The notes under the pieces were generated by a model. The model saw only the letters and a program-made list of their open reading frames with translations, ran no database searches and had not been told where the DNA came from. A stretch of DNA of 64,000 nucleotides from Aquilaria yunnanensis (Eukaryota > Streptophyta > Magnoliopsida > Malvales > Thymelaeaceae): positions 29,509,992-29,573,991 of the forward strand of contig CM077600.1 of NCBI GenBank assembly GCA_039654915.1, given 5' to 3'. Positions 1 to 12,567 of the stretch are shown here, piece by piece. The position numbers and the translations under genes were made by a program. The stretch's first letter is position 1; every line of letters starts with the position of its first letter.

Positions 1-2
1 TG

Positions 3-1692
3 GTCACTTTCTTTACTTTGCCATCAGAGTTTACCCTCTTTAACTTCGGGGCTGATAAGACAGTAAAGAACTGGTATACAACGCCAGACTCTCTTCTCTT
101 CAGTGTTAATCCCTTGGAAACCTCATCAAATGTTTGCCCATTTTGAATTATATATTTCTATTTGCAGGCACCTCTTCTTCTGTGTTTCTATTGGTTTGTG
201 GGCGGGACTTGTTATCGGATATACTACAGAATACTATACAAGCAATGCTTACAGGTAGATTTTAATTGCCCTTCTTTTTGCTGTGTCATCGATTCGATCA
301 TCAATCAGCAGCAAACCAAATCTTGCACTGCTCTGTCGCATTGGCATAAATGGCATATGAAAGAGCTTTGAACACTTATTGGTTGGTTTTCACCGTCCAC
401 TATGATTTCTTGCAGTCCAGTGCAGGATGTAGCTGATTCTTGCAGAACAGGAGCTGCAACAAATGTCATTTTCGGTCTGGCTTTGGGATATAAATCTGTC
501 ATCATTCCGATATTTGCCATTGCCATTGCCATTTATGTGAGCTTTAGCTTGGCTGCAATGTATGGAATTGCTATGGCTGCGTTGGGAATGCTTAGTACAA
601 TTGCCACAGGCCTTGCTATTGATGCGTATGGTCCAATTAGTGACAATGCTGGTGGCATTGCTGAGATGGCTGGAATGAGCCACCAGATACGTGAAAGAAC
701 AGATGCATTAGATGCTGCAGGAAACACCACTGCAGCTATCGGAAAGGTATGATTCCTTCATATTCTATTGTATGTACAAATCCACACCTAAGAAGAAGAA
801 GGGTCTCAAAAGTTGTCCACCTTCCCTATCAGGGGTTTGCAATTGGATCAGCAGCCCTTGTTTCGCTTGCATTGTTTGGTGCTTATGTGAGTAGGGCTGG
901 CATCAAGTCAGTTGATGTGTTGACACCAAAGGTCTTCATTGGACTTATTGTGGGTGCAATGCTGCCTTACTGGTTCTCAGCCATGACAATGAAAAGTGTG
1001 GGGAGTGCGGCCCTCAAAATGGTTGAAGAGGTCCGCCGCCAATTCAACTCCATTCCAGGCCTCATGGAAGGCAGGACAAAGCCAGACTATGCAAATTGTG
1101 TCAAGATCTCAACTGATGCTTCTCTGAGGGAGATGATCCCTCCAGGGGCTCTGGTTATGCTCACACCACTCATTGCAGGAACCTTCTTTGGTGTTGAAAC
1201 TCTCGCTGGTGTTCTTGCTGGCTCACTTGTTTCTGGTGTACAGGTAACATTTTTGTGTCATCTGACCCATTTTTTACAGTTTTTTTTTATCTTAACAGTG
1301 CCAAACTGTTGTTGTTATTTTTCTTCTCTACTTCGTAGGTTGCAATATCTGCTTCCAACACAGGAGGAGCGTGGGACAATGCCAAGAAGTACATCGAGGT
1401 ATGAGATAATCCTACGGAAATGAGTTGGAAGTTTTCTTGTTCACCAAGTAATGGAATTGTAGTCATCTTGTGTGTTCATCTTCAGGCTGGTGCTAGTGAG
1501 CATGCCAAGTCTCTGGGACCGAAAGGATCAGACGCTCACAAGGCAGCGGTGATTGGTGACACAATAGGAGATCCTCTCAAAGACACATCCGGTCCTTCAC
1601 TAAACATCTTGATCAAGCTCATGGCGGTCGAATCACTTGTGTTTGCTCCCTTCTTTGCTGCTCATGGAGGCTTGTTGCTCAAGCTGTTCTAA
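3..1692 (+). CDS. AVP1: Vacuolar H+-translocating pyrophosphatase, type I (3' part, six exons)
   Basis: Membrane pump that hydrolyses pyrophosphate to move protons into the vacuole. Only the C-terminal half is in the window; the gene starts upstream. Exons read at 3-73 (cut by the window edge), 168-254, 416-746, 833-1243, 1339-1398 and 1486-1692, all with GT-AG borders and consistent phase. Visible family signatures are [12 protein letters not shown], the GNTTAAIGK segment (an alanine here is typical of the K+-dependent type I enzymes, whereas type II has lysine) and the C-terminal [14 protein letters not shown] motif that belongs to the pyrophosphate/Mg site. Several long hydrophobic stretches fit membrane helices. 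The protein ends in a short hydrophobic tail, as in plant family members. No damage is seen. The family assignment is secure; the choice of AVP1 over a close paralogue is inference. Confidence 0.95.
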
Positions 1693-2968
1693 ATCAGATC
1701 ATTTTCCTTGCCGAATCAGTAACAGTGTATATGCTTAGTTCAGTTATGCAGAGCTGCGAGATCCATATGAGAGCTTCTTGCAACTGTTTGGCAGTGCAAA
1801 GAAATGTAAAAGGAAATCATGATGGCTTTGCTGCTTTTCATACCAGCATGCATGTATGTATGTATATGCTACTGATAGAACTTTTAGTTTCTGCCATAAA
1901 GTTGAGGCATTGTTCATGACCTTAAATCAATCTTGAAATTTGTCTACGTTTATTTTACTATAATATATTAAAGCCTCTGGAAATCAGCTTACATGTTTGT
2001 CTGAAATAATGCACACTTTTTAGGGCTCACGAGATGAAACCCCCACCCACAAGTTACATTCTGCAATAAGCTTGGCGTGCCTTTCAATCTAAGCGTCCAA
2101 AGTTTGGACTCCAAATAGCTAAAAGCCCAGATAAAATACTACTTTATCAAATAAAAAACCTATGAGCGACAAAACCAACGTAAATTAAGTATAAAAAAGT
2201 ACTTGTTGCCCTTTGTTATCTTGTCTTAATAATTTTCTCTGATTGCAGAAAAAAAAAACTTGTAATAATGACCACTCATGATTTTAGTTTTTTTTTTTTT
2301 TTTTGCATGCACAACAAAATTCTGAAAATGATTAAGAAATGCAGTCCAGGTTGAAGAGTTTGAACAAGATAAGAGTCGGAATCCTACCAAAATTATCTGC
2401 TCTGCTGGACTTTAGCTCTTATCGGATCAAAACTACAAACAAAGCATATCCCAAAGAATCGTCCATTTACTTTTTGCTTACTTTCTTTTTTTGGTACAAG
2501 AGGATGTAAACTAAAAGGGCTTAAGACTAAATTTTAGATATTCTAATAACATATATTCCGTTAAATTTTTATTCAATTTACTTCACCATTCTGTAATTTT
2601 GATTAACCATTTTTTTAAATAAAACTAATCTAGCTTATGCAAGGCTCTTTTTGTTTTGCAGTTGACCTTTTTTCTTCTCTCTGAAAGCTGACCTATCGAA
2701 CTCGAAGGAAAACAAGAGGAAATGCATAGATGATTCTAGATTCTTTTGTTCTTTTTCTTTGACAAAAGCAATAAATAAGGTAAAATTTACCATTAGTCCC
2801 AAACTTATAATTATAATTACAAATTGGTCCATATTATCCTTTTCATTGAATATTGATTCCAAACTAAAACTGTTTTTTTTTTTGGTACACAAACTAAAAC
2901 TGTTGAAGTGCATTGTAGGTAGTCTAGCCATGCAAAATTCATTAATTTTGATAAAACTGTAGAATAAT
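1693..2968. other. 3' flank of the pyrophosphatase gene and AT-rich spacer
   Basis: The 3' UTR probably runs to about 1980, judging by the fall in complexity. Beyond it are AT-rich sequence, poly-A and poly-T runs (for example near 2250 and 2290) and no reading frame that resembles a known protein. Confidence 0.5.
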
Positions 2969-5617
2969 AAAATTTAGGCTAAATTGCACAATTTACCCTT
3001 AAAATATGCCCAATTTTTCATATTTACCCATGAATTATCAAATGTTTCAAAAGTGGGATTAAATAATATTTTGTAGCAAAAATCCCCTACCTCTGTTACA
3101 TCATCAGCGCTGACAAAAATTTGAGGAAAAATCTAAAATTAGCTCGTGAATGAGAGCAAAATTGACACAATGGCCCCCAAACATAAATTTGAGACACATA
3201 ACCCCTCAAATAGCAAAAATACCTTGAAAAATTAAAAAATACTACAAATTTAACATGCCCATAAAAAATTAAAGTCCCCAATCCCATCAAATATTTTAGA
3301 TACCAGAAAAATATAATTTGACATACTGATCTATTTTTTCAAATTAAACCTTAAATAGCAAAAAAATAAAAAATAAAAAAGTAGAATGAAAAACAACCAA
3401 TTTGACATACCCATCCCAAATTAAAGTATCCAATCCATTCAAATAATTATGGAGACTATTATAGATGATAAAGAAATAGAATTTGATACAATTATCTATT
3501 TTTTCCACTTAAACTATAAAATAGCAAAAAAAACCAAAAATAAAACAATAGAATGAAAAATAAAAAAAATTACCAATTCAACATGTCCAGACCAAATTAA
3601 AGTATAAAATCCCTTAAAATAATTATGCAAACTATTCTAGATACCAAAGAAATAAAATTTGACACACTTATCTATTTTTTCAACTTAAACCATAAAATAG
3701 AAAAAATAAAATGAAAGTAAAATGAAAAATGAAAAGTTACCAATTAGTCATGCCCATCCACAATTAAAGCATCTAATCTCTTAAAATAATTATGAAAACT
3801 ATTCTAGTTGACAAACAAATATAATTTGATACATTTATCTATTTTTTTCAACTTAAACCATAAAATAGCAAAAAAAAACATTAATAGAATGAAAAATGAA
3901 AAAAAACTATCAATTCAACATGACCATCCAAAATTAAAACAGCCAATCACTTTATATCATTTTGCGACTATTCTAGATGCCAAAGAGATAGAATTTAATG
4001 CACTTATTTATTTATTTTTAACTCAAATCATAGAATAGAAAAAAAAATATAATGAAAAATAAAAAAGTACCAATTCAGCATGCCCATACCAAATTAAAGC
4101 ATCTAACCTTCAAATAATTATTTATATGATTTTGTATATAAAAAAATATAATTTGACACACGGATCTATTTATTTCAACTTAAACCCTAAATAGCAAAAA
4201 CAAAACCAAGAAACTGAATGAAAAAAAAAAAAAAAAACCTACCAATTTAAAATTCCCATTAAATTAATTCATATATTATTGTTTTAAAATATTTTATTCC
4301 TTAATTTTGGATGGCATATATGATTGGTAATTCTTTATTTTCCATTATATTTTTTGGTTTTTTGCTACTTTATGGTTTAAGTTGAAGAAAATAGGTAAGC
4401 ATGTCAAATTCTATTTATTTTTCATCTATAATAGTCTTCAGAATTATTTCAAGAGATTTTATGCTTTAACTAGGGTTGGGCGTGAGGATTTGGTTTTTTT
4501 TTTTTCATTTCCATTCTATTTTTCATTTTTTTGCTATTTTATGGTTTGACTTGAAAAAAACTAGATCATTGTCTAAAATTATATATTTTTTGGAATTGAG
4601 AATATTTTAAATAATTATTTTAATGAATTGGATGCTTTAATTTAGGATGGACATATTGAATTTGTAGTTTTTCATACTACTTTTTGTGTTTTTGGGTATT
4701 TAGTGTTTAAGTTGAAGAAAAATAGATAAGTGTGTCAAATTATATTTCTTTGGAATCTAAAATATTCTAAATAATTATTTTAATTGATTTGATACCTTAA
4801 TTTTTTATGGGCATGTTTAATTTGTTGTGTTGCTTAATTTTCCTTTCTATTTTTTTTATTTTTTTACTATTTTATTTTTTAAATTGAAAAAAAAAAAGAT
4901 AAGTGTGTCAAATTCTATTTATTTTATGTATAAAATAGTCTCCATAATTATTTGAATAGATTTGATGCTTTAATTTTGGATGGGCATGTTGAATTGGTAA
5001 TTTGTTTTATTTTTCATTGTATTGTTTGATTTTTTTGCTATGTTATGGTTTATGTTGAAAAAAATAGATAATTGTATAAAATTATAATTATTTATCATAT
5101 AGAATAGTCTCCACAATTATTTTAAGGAATTTGATACTTTAATTTGGGATGGGCATGTCAAACTGATTGTTTTTCATTTTACTTTATTTTTTTTTTGCTT
5201 TTTAAGGTTTAAGTTGAAACAAATAGATGAGTGTCATATTATTTATTTTTTTTGGCATCTAAAATATTATTCATAATTATTTGAATGGATTTGCTACTTT
5301 AATTTTCAATGGACATGTTAAATTTGTAATATTTTTTAATTTTTCATTCTATTTTATGGGTTTTTTTGCTATTTAATGAGTTATGTGTCTCAAATTTATG
5401 TTCAAGGGGTTTTGTGTTCATCACGATCACATTCAAGGGTTAATTTTATATTTTTCCCTCAAGTTTCTATTAGCACTAACAGAGATAACGAACGGATGAC
5501 ATTTTTCCTACAAAACGTTATTTCGATCATAGTTTTGCAATGTTCGATAATTGAGGATAAATATGTGAAATAGGGTATATTTTAAGGGTAAGCCATGCAA
5601 TTTAGCCTAAAATTTCA
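2969..5617. mobile_element. Foldback transposon with tandem-repeat arms
   Basis: The outer ends are inverted copies: 2971 onward reads aatttaggctaaattgca, and its reverse complement ends near 5615. The match continues for about 250 bp inward (landmarks TTACCCTTAAAATAT and AAACATAAATTTGAGACACA). Inside, the left arm holds about six copies of a unit of roughly 165 bp, with landmarks atctattttttcaactt near 3335, 3495, 3665, 3833, 4003 and 4160. The right arm holds about six copies in inverted orientation (near 4380, 4550, 4710, 4882, 5052 and 5212). The turn is near 4260. No coding capacity is seen. Long inverted arms made of tandem repeats are the hallmark of foldback elements. No clear target duplication was found, so the exact ends are uncertain by several bases. 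Confidence 0.85.
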
Positions 5618-5999
5618 AATTCTAATTTAAAACTATTCTGTAGTCATTTTCCATTAAATTTAAATTGTGTTATAAACTTTTGACAGTTAATAGAGCATTA
5701 AAATTAGCAATTTGTTCACTCTATAAATCCTATTTATGTACTGCTCAATATTCTTGTAGTGCTAGGTAACCAATATGCAATAAATCATAAAATCACGGAA
5801 CAATATATAATGAAATAGAGATTGATGACCAATTTGTAATAATAATTATAGGTTTGGGACAAATGATGCAGTTTACTCGCAATAACAAGCAATAAATAGC
5901 ATTTATCTATTGTAATCCACAAATCAAATTTGCATCCCAATTAGTAAAAATTGAAACTGCCAAATGGTCCACCATTGCTTTATCAGCCGGTATGATTCC
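5618..5999. other. AT-rich spacer between foldback element and calreticulin promoter
   Basis: Low-complexity AT-rich DNA with no supported gene or terminal repeat; it may contain remnants of other elements. Confidence 0.4.
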
Positions 6000-6000
6000 A

Positions 6001-6270
6001 CCACGTGTCAACCGTCCTAGATGAACGCAAGGAAGCCGTTGATACGATAACCAGTCAAACTATGCACCAAACGGAAAACAAAAATAAACCTACGTGGCAC
6101 TTGCTTTCCCGGACGAGTCAATTCGTGTAGTTCGCCAACCACTTTTCTCCACGTCACACCGATGACACTGATACGTGACATGGTGGTCTAGTATTGGTAC
6201 ATGTAATCAATATGAACCACGTCACATTTCCACCTGAGAACAAAACTCAACGGAGTGGACTCCTATATAA
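6001..6270 (+). promoter_or_regulatory. Calreticulin promoter with ACGT-core stress motifs and TATA box
   Basis: A TATA box (TATATAA) lies at 6264-6270, about 60 bp before the start codon. Upstream is a cluster of ACGT-core sites: CCACGTGT at 6001-6008, TACGTGGC at 6091-6098, CCACGTCA at 6149-6156, ACGTGACA near 6173 and CCACGTCA again at 6217-6224. CCACGTCA-type sites are known targets of the plant unfolded-protein-response factors bZIP28 and bZIP60, and G-box/ABRE cores bind ABA-related bZIPs. Regulation by ER stress is inferred from these motifs and from the downstream gene encoding an ER chaperone. Confidence 0.7.
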
Positions 6271-6327
6271 ACACACAGCTCCGCATCTCTTTTACGCTCT
6301 ACAGCTCTACTCTCCTGCGCTCTAGCC

Positions 6328-9300
6328 ATGGCGAATCTCAGCCCAAAACCTAACTTTCTCTATCTTCTCCTCCTCTCTCTGCTCGCCGTAGCCTCCGCCA
6401 AGGTCTTCTTCGAGGAGCGTTTTGATGGTAACTCTTTCTCTAACGCCTCGCTGTCTACTATGCTTTGTCTATCCATTTATGTTGTTGTGTATGCAGAAAT
6501 TTGGATCTGCATTAGTTTTTGGCTTTGAATCTGTTTTTCGTAGCATTGTGATTGAATTAGCCGAGATCGGTGGTTGTTCAGCTAGTTGGAAGCATCCCGT
6601 TTCATGCCTCGTTACTGTGTGTGGTTCGGAAAAAATCATATGAAATTTGAGTAGTTTTGAAGAGATCTAATCTGATCTATCTGTTTCGCTGGTTTGTCTG
6701 GTCTCTTGGGTATTCAGTTGTCAAGTCTGTAGTGTGATCGTGTAATTTGACGGTCATTCCGGTGCGTGGTCAGAGAAAAATGATATGGAGACTGGAGATG
6801 GATGATGTGTTTGAATCTTGTTTCCTGATTCTATCTTGTTCATATAACGTGGTGGTGTTGGGTGATGCAAGCGTTCAATCCGTTAAGTAATTTGAAACAA
6901 TTCCATTCAAATTCATTGTCATTGGCGATTTGAAGAATGTTCAGTGCGACCTTTTTGTTAGTGGTGAAAAGTTGAAAGGAGCTTGAGCTCTATTTGCATC
7001 TGAGATTACCTCTATCTTTCCTTGCGCGATTTTATATGCAAATGTAGCTAATTTCATGTTGCTGATTCTGTTTCAATGATACTGTGGTTGAAGATGGATG
7101 GGAAAGCCGATGGGTAAAATCTGAGTGGAAGAAAGATGAGAACATGGCTGGGGAGTGGAACTATACAGCTGGCAAGTGGCATGGGGACCCCAATGACAAA
7201 GGTTTTCTTCTTGACTGTGCATAGCATTATGTTTTAGTATGCGTTAGTTTTGAATTTGGCGCACCAACCTTGTGTATTGATTCTATTTTGTAATTGAAGA
7301 GTGTTCATTTCTCGACAGGTATCCAGACCAGTGAAGATTACAGATTTTATGCTATTTCTGCTCAGTTTCCAGAGTTTAGCAACAAGGACAAGACACTAGT
7401 CTTTCAATTTTCTGTGAAGCACGAACAGAAGCTTGATTGTGGTGGTGGCTACATGAAGTTGCTCAGTGGTGATTTTGACCAGAAGAAATTCGGTGGAGAC
7501 ACCCCTTACAGGTAATATGCCTTGCTACCAAATATTATCTCGACCAGAATCTTGCTTTATGCTGGAGCGGGACTCTGAGAATAATCATCTGGTTGTCTGC
7601 AGTATTATGTTTGGGCCGGATATTTGTGGCTACAGTACCAAGAAAGTCCACGCCATTCTCAACTACAACGAAACAAACCACTTGATCAAGAAGGAAGTTC
7701 CTTGTGAGACTGACCAACTCACCCATGTTTATACATTCATCCTTCGTCCTGATGCTACTTACAGTATCCTCATTGACAATGTGGAGAAACAATCTGGTAG
7801 TTTGTACAGTGATTGGGATCTACTCCCATCCAAGACGATTAAGGACCCGGAAGCCAAGAAGGTAAGGACTGCCGTCCTTTTTTTTGGTAGGTTTTAATGT
7901 TTTACCCTTGAATTGACCATTTGATTATTTATCATTGACTTTTACAGCCTGAAGATTGGGATGACAAAGAGTACATCCCTGACCCTACAGACGTAAAGCC
8001 AGAGGTAGTATTGGAATACTAAAGCATCCCTCTCTTCCCCAATTGAAACTATTGTTTGTACTCGACATGAGCGTAGAATCTGAATATTTTCATTTAATTT
8101 TTGATAGGGTTATGATGACATTCCAAAAGAAATCCCTGATCCTGATGCTAAGAAGGTAGCATCTCTGTTCTTTAATATCTATAAATATTTCAACCTTTTT
8201 CTTTAAATGTCGTGCCTGGATGGAGGAGCTTATTAATACGGCCTTCTGCTTCAGCCCGAGGATTGGGATGATGAGGAAGATGGTGAGTGGACCGCACCAA
8301 CTATTCCCAACCCTGATTACAAGGGTCCATGGAAGGCAAAGGTATATAAGAAATTTGCTCAAATCGCAACATTTCCCCATTTCATTTTGAATATCCTGTG
8401 ATGTTTCTTTCTTGTGCAGAAAATTAAGAACCCTAACTACAAGGGAAAATGGAAGGCACCAATGATTGACAACCCAGGTCTTGTTTTCTTTTTATAAATA
8501 TGTATTCTGTCACTTGAGTCTCTTTTATGTTGTATACTTACGCGTGTTATTAAAACTTTTACAGACTTCAAGGATAACCCAGATCTTTATGTATACCCCA
8601 ATTTGAAGTATGTGGGGATTGAATTGTGGCAGGTATGAGATAGCGGGGATTTTGTTGATTTTATTCGACGCCTTCTTCCTCATGCTGTTCATATTTTTTT
8701 TAACACGGGGTGCATATTCTGTTAGGTAAAATCTGGGACAATGTTCAACAATGTCTTAGTATGTGATGATCCAGAGTATGCCAAGAAGCTTGCTGAAGAA
8801 ACATGGGGGAAGCATAAGGATGTATGAACTGCTACTCTTTTGTTATCGACCAGTTAGTTATATCCTCTGTCATGACATGTCTAACTGGCTTTTGCAGGCT
8901 GAGAAAGCTGCATTTGATGAGGCAGAGAAGAAGAGGGAAGCAGAGGTATGTTTGTTTTATTTTTGGGTGGGTTGCCTTGTTGTATTTATTCTGAAAATGA
9001 GATGGAAAGTATTACATAAACATAAGGGGAAAAAGGCATGTTCTACTTTCTTTGGCGATCATATAAAGTATTTCTTGTCTGGTTTGGCTAGTGATTGTTC
9101 TGATCATGAAATATGATTCTTCATAACAGGAATCCAAGGATGATCCAGTTGATTCAGATGTAAGTCCACAAGCTATAACCCTTAACGGTTAAGGGGAATA
9201 TATGTGTCTTTTCCTTTCTAATGCTATGTTTTGTCTTCCAGGCTGAGGATGAGGATGAGGATGATGCTGAAGAAGATGCAGAGGATGAAACAAAATCTGA

Positions 9301-9439
9301 TGGAAGCGAAGACACCGAAGCCAAGAGTGATGCACATGTATGTTTGTCTTTCTTTTCTAACAGTTGCCAATTTCGAGCTATCTGCATTTTTGGTAGCGTT
9401 AACTCTTGTCTACTTTCATATCTGCAGGATGAGCTGTAG
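6328..9439 (+). CDS. CRT: Calreticulin, ER calcium-binding lectin chaperone (CRT1/2 type)
   Basis: Folding chaperone for monoglucosylated glycoproteins and a calcium store in the ER lumen. Fourteen exons join in phase to 419 residues: 6328-6427, 7094-7201, 7319-7511, 7603-7861, 7948-8004, 8108-8155, 8255-8341, 8420-8477, 8565-8632, 8726-8821, 8898-8945, 9130-9159, 9242-9337 and 9428-9439. Domains in order: signal peptide of about 25 residues (hydrophobic [14 protein letters not shown]); lectin domain with [14 protein letters not shown] and [10 protein letters not shown]-domain with three repeats of the PDPDAKKPEDWDD kind and three of the NPxYKGxWKAP kind; acidic C-domain rich in D and E; and the ER retrieval tetrapeptide HDEL. 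The acidic rather than basic tail puts it with CRT1/CRT2, not CRT3. NYT and NET are possible N-glycosylation sites. The start is the first ATG after the TATA box. It appears intact. Confidence 0.97.
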
Positions 9440-9860
9440 CGTGACATGTGAGGGACAAAGCACTGCTGACGAATTGTTTTCCTGGAGGGAAGGGAATTTT
9501 CCATCTTGTTTAGATTCTCTAGCCCTAGTGAGTGTTTAGATAGGAAGAAAGAGACTTTGGTCCACCTGGGGGCGTCCTGTGAAAGAAACACTGCCAAATT
9601 GCTTTATTCTGATTAAACTATGTGAGCTTTTTATGACAAATGTGAAACACCTTTTTTTCTCCAAATTTCGATGAAATTTCAAGATAGGAAGAAAGAGACA
9701 AATGACGCGACAGCAGTGATTCTGCTGACTTCCCATTAACCTTGACAGCCAGCTGATGTCTTCGGTAATCAATAGATATCAACGATTCTTGAACGCTGAC
9801 TCAGCACGCATGAGCCCTCAAACCCTGTGGATGGGAACCTTTTTTTCGTGTTTTGCTGAA
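9440..9860 (+). other. Calreticulin 3' UTR and downstream spacer
   Basis: Moderately complex sequence follows the stop codon to about 9660, consistent with a 3' UTR. No separate gene is seen. Confidence 0.5.
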
Positions 9861-11182
9861 TTAAGGGTGTAAAGGGCCGGGCTAGGCTCGAGCCCTTATC
9901 TTATAGGCACTACTCGGACTCCAACTCAAATTATTCAATTTTTAGAGTTAATTTATTTTAATTTAAGTTAATTTAATTTAAAATAGATTTTTTTTAATAT
10001 TTTTTTACTTTGAATCAATTTCATTTAAAAGCTAATATTATATAGATACAATAATTAATTTAAAAATAAATTTTCATAATATTATTATTTTTTCATGAAT
10101 TTTTCTTTTTTAATGTCTAAAGTTAGATAAATTTAGTAAGATTATGAAAATTGTATTTTTAATGAATTATTACAGTTATATAGTATTTATTTTTAAATAA
10201 AATTATTTTCATGTAAAAAATTGTAAAAATAAAAATATGTCATTTTAGATTAAATTGAACCGAATTAACTCTTAATTTTAAACATTAAGCTTAGCTCGCA
10301 GAATGCTTGAGCTCAACCCGTGAGATTTGGATTTACAATTATGACTTAAAATGTATGAAGTTAACACTTGAGTCTTAACATGACAGAAACGTAATCTCAA
10401 AGACCAACTTTATAATTATCACTAAAGTTCACCAGAAGGAAAAAGGAAAAAGCAAACCTTCAAGGCAGTCCTTTAGAATTTAATCACTGCTGCTTGAAGT
10501 CATTAAACTTTTTTGTCACTCAATTAAACCCTTGTCTCCAAATGTTCAATCTCAGGCCTGTTCATCGGCGCTTGATTACTGGATTCAGACCATTGGATGC
10601 CCAGAAAACTAGCAACGATGGTAGCAATTGTCCAGTGAAGGAGTCACACATTGTATTATCTTCCTTCGTTTAATTGTCTGGCGGAGAAGTCACGCAGCAA
10701 TTGAAGACACAAGACCAATGGAGCTTGGGGCACCGGCTACATCAATTGTCACTGCCAACTTTGACCTCAGTGTCTTTCATTGTCAGAATCAAGATTAGGG
10801 CACGTTATCACGACATTGTCATCAATCAAGGTGGATCAATGGATGGTCAAGGCACGCGAGATTTGTGATTGGGAATGTTATGGGAGAGAGGGATTCCTAA
10901 ATTGGGGAGGAGGACTTGCAAATGCAGTAGCAATAGTTATTTAGGCATTTAGGGGATTTAGGAATTAAGAAATCAGAGGCTCAGGCCCCGGTTCACAATA
11001 TTAGAGGCCCCTTAGGCTCGATTTATTATAGGGTCAGGTAGTAGCAAGCTTGAGCTCAGCCTCTCAATTTCCCAAGCTTAATTATAGGCTTGAGTTCGAG
11101 CTCAATAGGCTCTGCCCGAAAAGGCTCAATTCTAGCTCAAGTTCGAGCTACTCAATAAAAGCCCAACTCGCTTACACCTCTA
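9861..11182. mobile_element. Non-autonomous hAT-like element (degenerate)
   Basis: The left end reads TAAGGGTGTAAAGGGCCGGGCT near 9864, without transposase nearby; the right end, reverse complemented, reads TAGAGGTGTAAGCGAGTTGG from about 11182. Both are followed inward by sequence rich in GGCTCGAG/GCTCGAAC. Ends of the AGGGGTGTAAACGAG kind are common in plant hAT-family MITEs. The interior is AT-rich to about 10400 and then carries unrecognised, more complex sequence. No convincing 8 bp target duplication was found, so the boundaries are provisional. Confidence 0.5.
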
Positions 11183-11186
11183 CTTG

Positions 11187-11668
11187 TGAATGTTTCACGA
11201 TGTTTTGGACCAAAATGTCACTAATTGCTAGAATTACAAAAAACTCTCCCTTGCCCACCACTTATACTTGTACCCCCCATGGTGCACTGTACCAACCCAA
11301 CCGGCTTGAAGCCTGGGTCTCAAGTCAAAATGGAATTCCAAAAAGGTGTGCAATGTGCCTAGGCTAACATCGTTGGTTGTAGTTGATGTCAGTGTGTAGT
11401 GGGCTTGGATCTAGCGAGGCCTACGATGAGCTGTTGGATAATGGGTTGGGCTCACATGAAGCAGGACTATCCCGTTCCAGGCGAGCTTATTCTTGGTGGT
11501 GTCATTGGTGATGCCACCATTGTCAGCCATGTGGCTCTGCCGACCAGAAGGAAGATGGTGAGGTAATTGGTGAGGAGGAACCTTGGATTAAAATTGTTAA
11601 ATGTGGAGGAGTCAATCCAAGTTACAATTTATTGGCATTTTGGTCCAAAACATTGTGAAACATTTACA
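11187..11668. repeat. Inverted repeat pair with about 32 bp arms
   Basis: The arm at 11187-11217 (tgaatgtttcacgatg then ttttggaccaaaatg) recurs inverted at 11636-11668 with few mismatches. The arms enclose about 420 bp of unrecognised sequence. It starts right beside the right end of the preceding hAT-like element, so the two may belong to one composite or nested insertion. Confidence 0.6.
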
Positions 11669-12567
11669 AAAACACGGATGTCAATAATGGAGACTGATGG
11701 AATCATGGAAGGGCTTAAGTGCCCTAATTTAGCGAGTTCAAACGCTAATGGGTGCTGAGTCAACGTACGAGTGGTTATCTGTCCGTTTTGGTTGAGTTTG
11801 AGAGCTTGTTATGGACTTTGGCCGATGACGGAAGTTGGCAAAGGAGATTCATCGAATAGTAATTAATTAGCTCGGCCAAGTAAAGGGAACGAGCATGAAT
11901 TGAATAGTGCTCTGCAATTCGCGCGATTTTATGTTTAATCGTCCACTAACTGTTTTGAGCAGCGCTAGTTAGTCTGAATGGAACAGATTCAAGTCAGTCC
12001 AACTCTAGCCATATCTTTTCATCCCAAGACTCTTTTCATCAGTTCCTTCTCAAGAGCCCAAATTCAGTGCGAGGTTGGCTCGTGTTCTGTACCTTCAAAA
12101 GACGCTGATCAAACAGAGCCAATCATCATTGCAAGCTAACCACTGTTTTCCATCCAATATCCACGCTCCCAGGTAAAAAGAATGGTGGATTCCTGGAAGT
12201 CGAAGATAGGAATAGGGTCATTGGCGGTTTGGCTCGGACAGGAAATGGTCCGGATGCTTGAGTAGGACACAATAAGGGGTCTGAAAGAAGCGTGGGAGAA
12301 GCTCAGGATGCAATGGAAAGATGAAACGGGAGATGGAAGCAGGCAGAGGGGCTGGCTTGCGTCAGCCAAACGCTCGATGAGATCTCCAAGCAGTCGGAAG
12401 AGAGAGCCCAGGGGCAGCACGCGAGGTGTTTTGTGAGGCTATCACGCTGGCAACTTGACAAGCAAGTGGAGGCAGAGGCAGAGGCAGAGGCAGAGGTTGC
12501 AGCTCAGCTCCTCTAAGGAATATCATGCAGCTCCAACATTCAGGGGGTTCAGTCAGCCACCGCCCGA
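11669..12567. other. Unassigned, moderately complex spacer
   Basis: Base composition is close to that of coding DNA, particularly 12180-12560, but every frame is interrupted. A short purine-rich GGCAGA repeat lies at about 12470-12495. This stretch may be the upstream part of the decayed kinase gene that is recognisable from 12568, but I could not match it to kinase motifs. Confidence 0.35.
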
